Source: Circinella minor
Taxonomy: Eukaryota > Mucoromycota > Mucoromycetes > Mucorales > Lichtheimiaceae
Length of the DNA: 64,000 nt
Reading direction: 5' to 3'
Assembly (NCBI GenBank): GCA_016758965.1
Contig: JAEPRB010000118.1
Location: 61,278-125,277, forward strand
A program made the translations under genes and the position numbers. The notes beneath the pieces are model-generated. The model made no database searches and had not been told where the DNA came from. It saw only the letters and a list, made by a program, of their open reading frames with translations. Each line of letters starts with the position of its first letter. Position 1 is the first letter of the stretch. This document shows, piece after piece, positions 10,721-23,649 of this stretch.

Positions 10721-11205
10721 ACACGTATATAAACGAAGGGAAAAGAAGGGCTTTGAGGATTTCAAAAGTAGTGTGAAAAAAAAAGCGAAAGAAAAAAAAA
10801 ACAAAGGAAAAGGAAAGAAAAGAAAAAGCAAGTTCCCGTATTAGAATTTTCACCATATCTCACGCAGTTTCATTTTGTGTGATGCAACTAGGATTTAAAA
10901 AGGTCCGTGATCTAAGCAGGTGATCACTTTCATGGTAACTAACTAATAAAATTAAAAATTTATATGTATACCGTAAATGTGTTATATACAAACTTTACTT
11001 TTTTTTTTTTTGCTTCAAAAGGAATATATATATATATCGACTAGTATAATAATAATTAAAGTAGGAAAAAAAAGGGAATGAAAATTAAAAGCTCTTTTAC
11101 AATGTGTGAGCTTATACACATAAAGTAAGAAGGGATTAATAAAAAAGAATTATGAAGCAAAAAAAAATAAAAAAAAAAATAAAAAGTTGGAAAATTATTA
11201 GATTA
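10721..11205. other. intergenic between KCTD-like and RhoGAP genes
   Basis: This is the presumed promoter of the KCTD-like gene and the 3' flank of the RhoGAP gene, both on the minus strand. Only A/T runs are visible. Confidence 0.5.
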
Positions 11206-14200
11206 TTAATGTAATTGTTTTTGTTTTCGACCAGCTATCACTGGATTAGTAGGATCATTGATACATGCACACCGGGTCTTTTCTGCATATAAATCCGTAA
11301 TGAGTGTACGCACAAAAGCCTGTTCGTATTTTGAATTTTCAAATACGGTTGCCAAGGATTCTGATGGACAACGTAAAAAGTTGGGAGCATAAACCATTGC
11401 CAAATTTTGTACATTCATTCTTGTATGTTCGATCACATCTTCTTGAGTAAATTCCTATTTGTTCAAAATGATATCAAATAAAAAATATTAATAAGATTTT
11501 TCTTTTTCCTATTTATTTTACTTTATATAATTTATTTTACCTGCACAAAAGCAATCATGTACATAATAATCCGTCTGTTCACTTCAGGAAGTGAATTAAT
11601 AATAGCAATAGCTTGGTCCGGGTCTTCCGAGTAACGAATGCACCTGTCATAGTACTCAGAGGTAATTAAAGGTTCTTCCAAATCACGTAACCAATATTTT
11701 AAAAGTGATGCAGGCACGTTTGGATCTGTAATGCCAGTTGCATCATAGTTACCATTTTCAATACGTATACGCTATATTATTATTATATAATGTTATTATT
11801 ATTATTATTGTTTTTTGTTTTGTTTTTCTATTAGCTTAACTTTATCGTTTTGAAATATAAAATTAATTAAAAATAACAACTTACCAAATCAGTAACTTCT
11901 TCCGCGTCACCAGGAACACGAAAAATGCCTTCTGATTGCTGTCCTTTCATCCGAAGCACAGCGTCAGCAAGAAAAGGAACAATCTTGGGTATCTTAAGAC
12001 CATCACCACAATGGATTGGTAGATTGACAATCATATTTAATGACTCTCCAAAAATAGAAGGTTTAAATGGTGCCTCCTGAGTATGGGAATAGAATTTTAA
12101 GAAAAAAAGCTGTTAGTTATATTCAAATCATATAAAATAATATATATGAGAGTACCAAAAGAAAAAAAAAACAAGGAAGATCAAAAAGAAGAACCAAGAA
12201 ATATTAAGGGGAGAGGGGAGAAAACACGATTATTATTATTTTTTGTCATGTTGTTTCCCTTCTATCTTGGATACTCCTTTTTATCAGTACCATGATTAAT
12301 ATTATTATTTACCTTCGCCCGCTCAATCTCAGCAGATGTCAATACTTTGCCTTTGGCACCCCGAGCACAAACTTTCTTTAATCTTGTTGATACGTATTGG
12401 CTCATCACGTCTACTTCATTGGCTGAAATACTTTGGCTTTGTTCAACAAAATCAGTCAAATAAGATTCAAGATTTTTTGAAGGTGGGAATGTCACGCTGA
12501 TAACACATAAAATCTCCCAGCCTTTTTTAATGCTTTTGCTAAAAAATAAAAAAGAAGGTGCATATGTGTTAAAGTTACAAAAATGATTTGATATCAGAGA
12601 AATAAAAAAGACCATGAAATATACATATATCAGTAGCCCTGGGAGATAATAATAGTAATGATAATAAAAATAAATAAATTACAACTTACCCAGTAGGGTT
12701 ATTATGCAATTGCTTGCAGACTTGAACGTAGATCTCATCACGCATTTGACCCTTACTAATACCACAATTGAGGAGGGTTTGATACTCCTCAATTTCGTTT
12801 GATTGTCGGGAACGTGGACGGTCACCCATGATTGCTTGAATGGTTTTAAAGCATCTCAGAGCATCTTTATATAAATCCTTATTCAACATAATCAACGGTT
12901 GTTTGATAGAATCTTTGGTCCATTGAAGCATTTCATTCATTGGTACTCGTCGTCGAAAAATTATTCCCTTTTTATGTGTTGCAAAATACTTTTTAGCAAA
13001 TCCATCGATTGCAAATTGATTAATTTCTTGTTGTAAACTTGTAGGTAAAGTAGGTCTTTATAAGCAGAATAAAAAAAGAAATAGATAAAAGAAGGTTAAG
13101 GGGGACAAAAACTCGTGGGTTGAAAAGCCAAAAAAAAAAAAAAATATGTAATGAGATAGGATCAAAACTTACATTTTATCGGTCTGATCCAGCGGACCGG
13201 TGGGAATATCGGTAATGCCATGATTTTTAACAGGACTTGTTGCATCAGCAGAATCTAAAATGAGTTATGTTAATTGACTTGTTACATAAAAGATAAAGAT
13301 GTTCTATCTATCTACATATTCTCTATGATAAATTTAATTATTTATTTATTTTACCTGGATCATTGAGGGGCATGCTAGCTGCAACTGAGTTGCGGGGCGA
13401 AGATTGAGAACGTGTAACAAAACTTTTCCATGGTAACGACGAAGATGACGTTTTATTTCGAAAACCTGATAATGCTGAAAAGTTGGACAATCGTCGAGGT
13501 CGATTTGATAATTCATCAGACTAGATAAGTGAAAATGAAATGATAGAATAAGCAACTTTTTTTTTTTGCTCTCATAGAATTAATCTTTCAAAAATAAAAA
13601 TAAAAGATATATAAAGATGGAGATGACAATATACCAAGCTTTGTTTTCGTGACCATCTAAATCCAAATAAACTTATCGAACTTCCCGGTAATGCTGCTGA
13701 TAATGAATCTTGTGATTCTTCTCTTGTTAATAATGATGTTGCTGTAGCACTATTAGGTTGTCGAATCGTATTTGCGCCGTCTGATGTAGAACGAATATGA
13801 TGAGTCATTGGTTGTGGTGCGGAACGCATAGAAGGTAAATCAAGTGATCTACTATTACGTTTGGTTGTTCTCGTTGAAGGACCAGCCTCCAAAGTTGTTG
13901 TATGTGATTTAATAAGTGGTAAATCAATCGTAGACTAATCGTAAAATTATTATTATTATTATTATGTTTTTTAGTATATAGTTTTTATATGAAAAGATAT
14001 TATATATATTTCGTTTACCTCTTGTTGTATCTTAATAAGGGATATCACTGGTTTATCAGCCGGCTGAATCCAATGAGTTTGTCCTGAAAGTGTATGATAG
14101 TAATAAGGTAATTCATTTTTATCGTCCCAAAGTTCCCACCATTCACCTTCTGGGTCGATCGGTTTTCTTTGAAGGAAAAAAAAAATAAGTAAAGTTAGCA

Positions 14201-14523
14201 ACAATAATCGCAACTAAACAATCAAAATGATAAAAAAAAAAGTACGCCAATGAAAAAAAAAAAAAAAAAAAGAGTTGAAATGAATTGCCAAAGATAAGAA
14301 GAGAAAAAAAAAAACTAACATTGTTCCTGATTCGGGTTTATCTGTCAAACATTCGCCTGTATTCTATTGGAGAAGATAAAGAAAAAAAAAGAATAAGTAT
14401 TCGTTTTATATAAAAAAAAATACTAGTTAATGAATAGAAAAAAAACTTTACAGGATTTGCAAAGAAGGTAATGTTCGAGTCCGAATCGGTAACCTGAACC
14501 CAATCGTAGGCTGTGGTTGTCAT
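11206..14523 (-). CDS. WW-WW-MyTH4-RhoGAP protein, ARHGAP39/Vilse type
   Basis: This is a GTPase-activating protein expected to switch off a Rho/Rac/Cdc42-family GTPase at the cortex or cytoskeleton. Eleven exons join to 691 aa: 14523-14452, 14363-14320, 14166-14019, 13934-13635, 13520-13355, 13254-13173, 13055-12690, 12538-12313, 12076-11885, 11771-11541 and 11454-11206. WW1 (about 7-35) has WVQV and FFANPNTGE, but its second Trp is replaced (ECLTDKP). WW2 (about 44-75) is intact: EWWELWDD, YYYHTLSGQTHWIQP. A basic Ser-rich linker follows. MyTH4 (about 285-440) shows NCGISKGQMRDEIYVQVCKQ. RhoGAP (about 475-680) has the arginine finger R521 in GIFRVPG, then NVPASLLKYWLRDLEEPL and NVQNLAMVYAPNFLR. 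The tandem WW, MyTH4 and RhoGAP order is that of Vilse/ARHGAP39. A RhoGEF gene lies next upstream on the same strand. Confidence 0.92.
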
Positions 14524-16886
14524 GCCAACGTTATATGGGTGGTAATAAAAAATGAAAAAAAAAAGGTGCTGATTGAAAAGAAGAAGAGAATAAAAAAGAA
14601 AGAGGAGTAGAAAAGAGAATAAAAGAAAGGCTGTTGTCGAAAAAAGAAAAAAAAAATATAAAGAGGGGTAAAAGAGAGAAAGGAAAAAAAAAACAAGGTT
14701 TATCTGTACTTGCTCTTTTCAAAATACTTTCTCTTTCTCTCTCTCTCTCTCTTTTTTTTTAGTTTGTGTAAAAAATACAGAAGATGGTATGATTTTTACT
14801 CAAAAGTTAATTGTTTCAGTAAAAAAGCTTGACTTTTTTGGCTTTTATGGATGGTTGTACATGCACTAAAAAACAATTGAAAAGCTTCGACTTTTGCTTT
14901 ATTAAGACTAGTCAAAAAATATGAGTGTAACATGAGACCTTTTTTTTCTTATTGTTTTCCTCATTTTCAATTTATAAAAGTGGCAATCGATCCAAAAAAA
15001 GTCGTAAAATGACTTCTTTTTTTTTTCTAATCAATAAACAAAATAATATATAATAGAAATATTCTGCTCTATAGTATTATTTATTTTATTATATTTTTAT
15101 TTAGCTAACAGCAATATACATCATATGTTGCTATATAAATTATTATTATAAGCAAAAGAAATAAATATTATTCAAATTCCGGGCAAGGGAGCAAATGTTG
15201 CACCAGCATCATATTATACACACAAAACAATACATAACCCCGATGATCTGCACTTTGCTCACCCCCATTAAACTTTGCATCAATATATCTTCATAAGATA
15301 AACTCTTGTCTTATAATTAAAATATATGATTGATCTTTTTTTTTGTCCTATTATTAGAAAATAATATTATACTTTGAATGAACAATTGCATTAATTTTTT
15401 TTTATCATTATTCAAAAAAAGGACAAAAAAAAAATAAGAATACGTAATAATAAGAATAGAAGTTATTGTGTTACCCAACTAATGTTAATGATTACGAAAC
15501 ACGACCACTAATAATAAAGAACATATTGAGCGGACCGTTGTCTGTGCAAATTTCTATGATATCATTGAACCATAAAAATTAGTTTATTTTCGATATATTA
15601 AAGTCTAAATTTTCAATCAAATAATTATTAAGGACAATATATAATTGGTAATTCAACTTTATCATTCAATCAAACACACCAGAAATTTATATCAACTAAC
15701 TTGTCTTAGTATATTTTTGACTTTGAAAGTTATATCGCTTTTTTCCCTCATATATATATATATAAGAATACTTGTTAGTTAATTACATCTTCAATTCATT
15801 ATATATATATTGTACTTTATTAGTAAATTTATTAAAGATTTTGAACTTGATCAAAAGTTAATTGAAAAGAATGTTATCATTATTATTACTAAGAAATTAT
15901 TGGTGAGTAATTATCTTAATCAGTAGTGTGATGTTGCTGACCCTGGAGAAGAGTAAGGGACATATTCCATCGGCTATTACAATAGAGACACTATTATCCG
16001 TCCTTTTTTTTTTTTTGATAATGGTTACAATTCAAGAGTCAACAATTCAAACCCATCTTTAAGTTGTTATATTAAAACAGTTTTAGGTTTTAAAATACTC
16101 TGTATCACAGGATTGTATCGTTAACTAAATCATTAGAAAATGGTATTTTTTTCTTTTTGATGCCTACAAACTTTACATTTAATATATGTTAACATTAATC
16201 ATATGCTACGTATTGTGGATTGATGAAAAATGATACTTCGGACATCCCAGTGAATATAACTTGGTCTTAGCAAGGAGGATTATATAAGATTTTTTGTTTC
16301 TTCGGTTACTACTAGACTAATAAAGATATGTAAGAGATGAATTGTATTGAATAACTAGTAAAAACATTATATTGTGGTAATACATTAGGTATCAGTCTTT
16401 GAAATAAAAATTGATATTGCTCATACGTCAGTTAATTACTTTTTTCTTCCAATCAGTCATTAATGATTTGATCCATGTTGGGTGTTCCTGCATCATCATC
16501 ATTCGTAAAAAAAAAACACAAGTGATTGATATTTCAAAACATTTAAAAGCTTATACTGATTTATCAAGATGGATAAGTCCTAAATGTATTATTTTTGAGA
16601 TTTTTTTTTAGGGGAGCAGTGAAATGAAAAATGCAAAAGGACGATCAATGCTTTATTATGCATAAAGAATATATAACATAACAACTTAAAAAAAAGAAAC
16701 AATATGGGGTACGTGCACGAATTATTCAATAACCACCTTTTTAAATAAAATTCGATTGTAAAAATAAGGTAGCAAAATGGAGGAATAATGTTATTTTTTT
16801 TTGTTTTTAATAAGTTATGTAAATAATATACATAAAAAAGAAATTACAAATGAAGAAAAAAAAAGTATGGTATGTATAATTATAAT

Positions 16887-16925
<39 letters not shown>

Positions 16926-16941
16926 GCAAATGGAAAAAGAA
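14524..16941. other. 2.4-kb intergenic region between RhoGAP and RhoGEF genes
   Basis: This is the promoter side of the RhoGAP gene and the 3' side of the RhoGEF gene. It is A/T-rich, with a CT run at about 14731-14751 and an (AAT)n microsatellite at about 16886-16924. Small open frames, such as 16411-16611, have no recognisable features. I see no gene. Confidence 0.6.
16886..16924. repeat. (AAT)n microsatellite
   Basis: About twelve trinucleotide units lie just downstream of the RhoGEF stop codon. Confidence 0.8.
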
Positions 16942-19900
16942 TTAAGCTGTTTTAGTTTGTACATCCTGGTTCAATTGTAATCTAAAAATATTTTGATATT
17001 GAGATTTTTCACGAACAATACATCCTTCAATCACAAGTGGTTCTCCTGTATTTCCATTGCCATTGTAATATGTAAGACGACAATCATTTCCAGGTATCAT
17101 TTGAACAAGATCACCCTATATATTAATATAAAAAAAATGACATTGAATCAATATATATTGTTGTTCAAAATTATTATTATTTTTTATAGATACAATTTAT
17201 GTAACTTACAGTTTCAACATGTCGAATTTCAATAAACCGTGGATCAAACGCTAATACATAGGGATATTGGAATACTACATCATCTGGATGAGATTCCCAT
17301 TCACATAATAACGCTGATGATTCATCTCGTGGAACTAATTGTTGATTACGATTATTAACATAGAATGCAAATTTGTTGTAAACCATAAGGAATTTCCCTT
17401 GTACTCGATACATGGCCAAAGGTCTCAGTCCATCCCGTCTTTGTTCCAAGAAATCAAATTGAGGATCATGCTCGTCAGGGATTGTGTGACCATCAACCAA
17501 ATCTTCGGGATCAATAATTTCAAATGCTCGTTCACAGACAACAGCAAACTTGGATTTTAAAAAGTGAAGATTGGTTGCTCGTGCACCAACAGAAAATTCC
17601 TATTTTCGTTTTTTTGGGCAATATATATTCATTAATAACTATAACACTTCAATATAGTAAGGTAGAATAGTAATAATAAAACTTACCTTATATGTTGAGA
17701 ACCATCCACTTTTACTTCCATGGCTGCTAAACAGACCTCTCGCTGATCGATGACGACCACTACTGCTATTATTAGATTGATCTGCTTTACGAGTAGGTTT
17801 ACAAGCTGTGAACATGGTGGATACTGTTTTTTGTCGAGCATAGATTAACATATCTTCCCCATTACAAACACCCACTTGGAAAAAGTGAACTGGATCATTA
17901 ATTATTTGAGCTAAAGATTCAGGTGATTTGATATTCTTGGGATTATCCAATGTATTCAAAGGATATGCATAGAGCTCTTTATCTATAAATTATATAAAAT
18001 TAATTTACATGTAATTTTAGTTAGAAAACCCCAACGCAAAACTTTTTACACGAACAGATTAGAAAATAATTATTAGTTCTTTCCCTTACCAGCTAAAACA
18101 AGTAAAATTTGGTACTTTTGCATGACACCAAGTTGCATAATATTTTTCAGTGATATAATGGGTCGAGGACGACCTCCACCAACTGTTTTAAAGTAAACAC
18201 CAGTTGCTGTACCGATTGCCAATTTTTGAGTACCATCAACAGCAACTAAAAAAATTAATGACCATAGAGAACTCTTAATTAGATAAAAATAAAATAATAA
18301 TAATTATACCACTATGCTCTCAATTTTATATTTGTATATATAATTACCAAATGGTGCAGTACAAGTTACTCTTCCTGGACCATCTTGAGTTGTCAGCACA
18401 TCGTATTCGCGTTGGAAATAAGAATGATCAATACTATAAAGATCAAAAGCATCTACTTGACCTTTTATATTTTCTTTTGCACTCTTTACTGCATTCAACC
18501 ATTGGGACTTTTGTTCAGGATTATTACATAAAAGATAATAAGTTCCACCATGTCGACCTGGATGAACTAATGTTAATGAAAGTGAAGGAACTTGACCTCG
18601 AGTCGTCGTTTGAGTGCGAATTGATGTATAAGTACTGTGCATTGCACTTGTACGTGATGAAAGTAGAGAAGGTAAACTAAATTCATTGGTAATACCATGA
18701 ATAAACAACATTTGGATGGGAATAGGTCGTCGCCAGATCTTATATTCTGTACTTTCACTCGTCTCCCGAGCCTTGGTTAATAAGACAAGATGATCGAGTA
18801 CGACGACATGGATATATTTTTCGGTCACTTCAAGAGTTGAATTATCACGTTTAAGATCGCCACGGAAATATATCTTTCGTTGAGGATCCGTGAGTTTAAG
18901 ATCATAAAATTCACCTTGTCGACATGTCAATGCACTATTCAAAGTCAAAATTTCCACACGATTCTTGATACCTTGAGAGAGATAATCACATAGACTGGCC
19001 ACTTCTGCTACCATTTCTTTACATTTCATTAAAGTCTCGTATTCGTCACTCTCTTTGTCCGTCTTTTTAATGATGGCTCCAAGTAATAAAGGATAACGCT
19101 GCAAACGCATGACAGGTCGAAGCAAAAAGTGACGGAATGTTTGTTTGTTGAGATGTGGATTGCTTTGAAGCATTTGTAAGTATTGACCGAATTGTTTGTT
19201 GGAACGTCGAGTAAGTGCAACAATATATTCTGCAAGATGAACATTGGGTACATAACGTGCAAATGGATCTCTAAACCTTCCGAAATGTTTCAATAAGATA
19301 TCAGCAATACCCGGTACACAATCTTGCTCATATTCTTCTTGGCGCGCAAATAATTCCTCGAACAAATCTGAACTGATCTTTTCAAGCTCTTGATAATTGT
19401 TAAAAACATCTTTTGCAAAAAGTGGCCACATGTTGGGTTCAATTGCACCTGATTCACCTAGTGGAACCACGATATACTATTTAAATAATAAGGATATTAG
19501 TTTTTTAATCTCTCTTTATCTTCTCTAAAAGAACATTATAAATCCGTTTTCCATTATTTTTACCTCATGCATAATTTCCAAATCTTTCAAATATTGTTCT
19601 TCACCATAAGTCACTTCATTCATAGCTTCTTGACGATCACGTTCACGTGGTTCAATCGTTTCGTAAAACTCTGGATCCATTCGTTGACCCCAATTTTCCG
19701 TCGAACGCATCTATAAGAAAAAAAAATTGTCAGCTTCATCACTCACCCTCTTTAAAATTTTTGCTAAATAAAAAATCAAAAAGAAAAAAAAAATACATAC
19801 ACCTTCAGTATAAATAATTGAAGATCGCATCGATGTACTTCGTCCCAAAGGTTCTTGTGGCTACAAAAAAAAGTTTTAAATGAATAAATATATATATATA

Positions 19901-21815
19901 TATGAATAAGATTTGATCTCTATCTATATAATGAAATTTGTTATGTATTTTTTTTTTTACCTCTACATCTTTTTCATAAACATGAGGTTTGTTGGGACAA
20001 CGAGGAGCATAACAACCTTGGGAACCAGGTTCACAACCATGTACATAACATTTTGCAATACCAGTAAAGACACCCACTGGTATAACTCTTCTCAAGCGAT
20101 AAGTTTCATCCAATGAATCATACACAATTTGTCGATGAGATGATTTTTGAGATGTTTCAGTGACTGGTTCCAATAAACCTTGAGGTTTACATTGTATCAT
20201 TGCATTCAGTACTTTGACACAGTGTTCACGAGGATAAAGTCCACATAAAAGATCATATACAGTATCCTATAAAAAAAAAGATCCCAATAATTAAAAATTA
20301 TTTTTTAACACAAACGCTCAAAATATACTATATACATGTAAAAAAAAAAAAAAAAAAAAGAAAGGTGGGAACATACCACTGCTTCTGCACCTGTAAAAGC
20401 ATCTGGATATTCTGTTGAACAACTAAGTTCTCTAAGTGTTACAACTTCTTTCATTTTTGTTGCAAATGCTTTAGATAAAACTGACAAAAGGGCTGGATCA
20501 GTTGATCCTTCTGCTGGAACAGTTTCTACTATTATTCCAGTATCATTAGTATTATCGAGTGTCGTTTCTTCTTCTTCTTCGGATGGTGCAGGCGGTAAAG
20601 GTTTATCCGAAAGATACATTTTGTTCTTTTTTGGTGTTTCTTCAACATCTGATTCATCACTTGAATCATCAGAGTGCATATGTTTTGAACTATCGTTACG
20701 TCGAAGGGATTTTCGAATTGCTTCACGATGATCATCTTCAGCAACACTGACAGCCGAAGGTTGTACCGTGGATGGTCGATATTTACTAATAAAATCCTGC
20801 GAAGGGGCTTTCATAAACTCTAATGGTGGATAGGGGACAGCTTGATCATAAGTTTGTGTTCGATTCCATCGTCCAGGGGCAGGCATTTGAAATCCAGTTC
20901 TTTGTGGGGGTACTTGTTGTAACGGTACACGAGGAAAAGGATAAGCATTGGTTGGTGGGTAAGGCTGTTGATGCGGTGGAGGATAAGGTGGTTGGTGTTG
21001 TTGTTGTTGAACAGGTGGATAAGGTGATGGTGGCTCTTGGTGTCTTGGTGGATAAGGGGATGCTGGTTCCTGATGTCTTGGTGGGTAGGGTGATGTTGGT
21101 TCCTGTTGATGCATTGGTGGTGGGTAAGGTGACGGCGGATCCTGGTGCAATGGTGGGTATGGCGAATGCGGTTCCGAGTGCACGGGTGGGTATGGCGAAG
21201 TTGGTTCGGGAGGCTGTGTCGGAGGATAGGGAGCAACATTATTTTCTGGATGGGGCGGGGGATTATATAGCCCAGATGGTTCAGAACGGAGTGGAGGATA
21301 AGGTGGTGGGTATCCTTGTGAACCACTCATAGGTGGATACGGAGCCATCGAGTGTCGTGGTGGATATGGTGGTGGTACCTGTGGTGATGGAAACGCTTGA
21401 GGCATCGGCATATTCAAATGTTGAGGTTGACGAGTACCTTGTGAAAATCTCCACTGTTCTGGTTGTTGTTGAATATGAGGAGGCATACCCATGGGTGATG
21501 GTGGATAAGCACCCATACTTCCTCCAGAATGAGTACGAGTATGTTGATGATTCACTGGCATAGGCATTTCATATCCATTATTATTAGAAAAATACTACAA
21601 AAAAAAGATATTTATGTAAGACTAGACGAATACATGTGACGTAAAAAAAAAATAGTTCCTTGGCACGCTGTATCTATACTTACGTTTCCAGGATCGTGTG
21701 GCCTGATCTGAGCATGAGAATTAAGGGGACTACTATGATTAGAACTGATGAATCCATTGGGTTCAGGTACACCTTCATTTAAGCCACGGTCGTGTGGTTC
21801 AGGATATTCTGCCAT
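16942..21815 (-). CDS. ROM2: Rho guanine nucleotide exchange factor, DEP-DH-PH-CNH (Rom1/Rom2, Rgf type)
   Basis: This factor activates Rho1 for cell-wall glucan synthesis and cell-integrity signalling at the plasma membrane, by analogy with yeast Rom2. Ten exons join to 1335 aa: 21815-21684, 21594-20377, 20266-19961, 19860-19801, 19710-19564, 19476-18348, 18245-18090, 17982-17687, 17599-17210 and 17115-16942. Residues about 60-310 are proline-rich, with two PPPY motifs (118-121 and 140-143) and a degenerate tandem repeat. Then come a Ser/Asp/Glu-rich linker, DEP (about 425-505) and DH (about 590-790, ending in TFRHFLLRPVMRLQRYPLLL). PH follows at about 810-960 (YFRGDLKRDN ... WLNAVKSAKENIKGQ). 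CNH fills the C-terminal third (GTQKLAIGTATGVYFKTVGG). The symbol reflects the family; orthology to Rom1 versus Rom2 was not resolved. Confidence 0.93.
20940..21340 (-). repeat. degenerate proline-rich tandem repeat inside the RhoGEF exon 2
   Basis: The encoded protein repeats a unit of about ten residues of the form SPYPPxHQEP. Examples are TSPYPPRHQE, ASPYPPRHQE, PSPYPPVQQQ and TSPYPPVHSE. At DNA level the repeats are GGTGGATAAGG-type on the plus strand and are too diverged for a simple microsatellite. Neighbouring PPPY motifs fit class I WW-domain ligands. Confidence 0.8.
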
Positions 21816-23649
21816 TATTGTTTAGATTCCTCTTTCTTTTTTTTCTTTGTTATTATAGTCGGTTTACTATTCGAGCGGATGCTAGTATACCGAGGGAAAA
21901 TAAAATAAAATAAAAAAAAAAGCAGAATTAGTTTTAAAATAGAAACTAGCAAAAAGAAAAGATTGTGTTGTTGGTATGGTATATATTTTTATTGACTACA
22001 AATCTCGGATTGAAAATGACTAGTTTTTATTATTATGAAAGCATACTCGTATAGTTCTTTTATTAATATAATCGCGAGATAGAAGATGGGAGAACGCGCC
22101 GAGAATACGTAAATATAAAAAAAAAGAAGAAGAAAAAAAAGAAATACGTAAAGAGAAAAGCTTATTACTTTTACACTAATCCGAATATATGTATTTTTTT
22201 TTATTTCTCCACTGTAAATGTGAACCACGGCGGCAAGGAGTTGGCCAGCCTCCAACTAAAAATTTACTAATTAACATGGTCGAGTAAACTCAAAAAAAAA
22301 AAAAAAATACACACACGCACACACACATTTATGTTAATAATAACAACATCTCTTTACAAATATATTATCTTTCATTATATATTTGTTTAAAAAATGATAT
22401 CTGACTGTGTGTAACTCTTGCGCAACTAAAAAATCATATTTTCATTTTTTTTTTTTTTTTTGTTGAACATTTAAATAAAGTAACATCATATGATACCATT
22501 GTTACTTACGTAACTTCAAGTGATGAAATATAAGGGGTAATGATTCTATATACCCTTTTTATGAATTTGTTCAACAGGAATTTTGAAAAAAAAAACTGTA
22601 CACAAGTCAATAATTTGTATATAATTTGCTAATGTCTATTCGGATAGTTAGGGTCTCGTCTTATAGTTGGATTTCAATGTGTTTACATAAATAAATTACA
22701 AGACAATAGTTATTTCATAACCAATGATAAAGTTAGTACTGTATCATTTACAAAAGCTTAATAGTATATTGCGTATACAGAGATCACAGGACTTTCTATC
22801 ATCTGTTATAAAAATTTAAATCAACTCGATTTTTATTTTATTTTGCTTCATGTGGATCTCCAGTTTTCATAATTATTGAGAAAGAGAGAATGAAGGAGTG
22901 GACGTTAATATATAACAAAACCGGTTATAAACCAATGAGTAATTAATGATATTTTTATACAAAGATAAGTTCTTAATTGTGAATAAGAAGATGAACTTTA
23001 AAGATGAATTTCTCTTCGATCATAATCTTGGTAACATACAACTCTTCCCTACTTTACTAACTACTTGAATTTCCATAAATTGGTTCAAGTTCATAACAGT
23101 ACGTACGATATGTAAGTATGGATTATGTTAATTGTATAGCTGGATCAGGTATGTGTAGTCGTACAATACTTGTCAAGCTACCCAACTTGATAGTTATATG
23201 TTATTTTCGTATATGCATACAACTATGTAAGATACCTACCTTATAAATAGCTGAAATAATACGAGAGTATATAATTATCGATGATGAAGGTGAAAAAGGT
23301 TAGAAATTCCTACGCATTGTCAATTTATCAGATAAAAAAAAAGAGGATCCAGTACTAAAGTTACTAGATGACACAATAGATATCTATTCACTCCCTCCCT
23401 CTCATTCGCACACATTGATACGTAATATGCTTCAAAAGATGTACCAAGTGTAGAAAAATAGATTCAGTACTACCACTCCCACTGACAACAAAATTCACAA
23501 ATATATATTACCCAATTTCATTGATAAAAAATTAAATCACAATAACATTTTATTTATTATAAAAAATAATAAGCCTCCTTTTATTTCTCAAGAAATAATA
23601 ATATAACTCGATTAGCGAGAATAATCACAAGAAGGTGGAAGGCTAGCTA

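Noticed and set aside
20820..21332. Long frames on both strands opposite and beside the RhoGEF proline-rich exon
   Set aside because: They are shadows of the repetitive PYPP coding sequence. The exon frame alone joins to the DEP-DH-PH-CNH gene.
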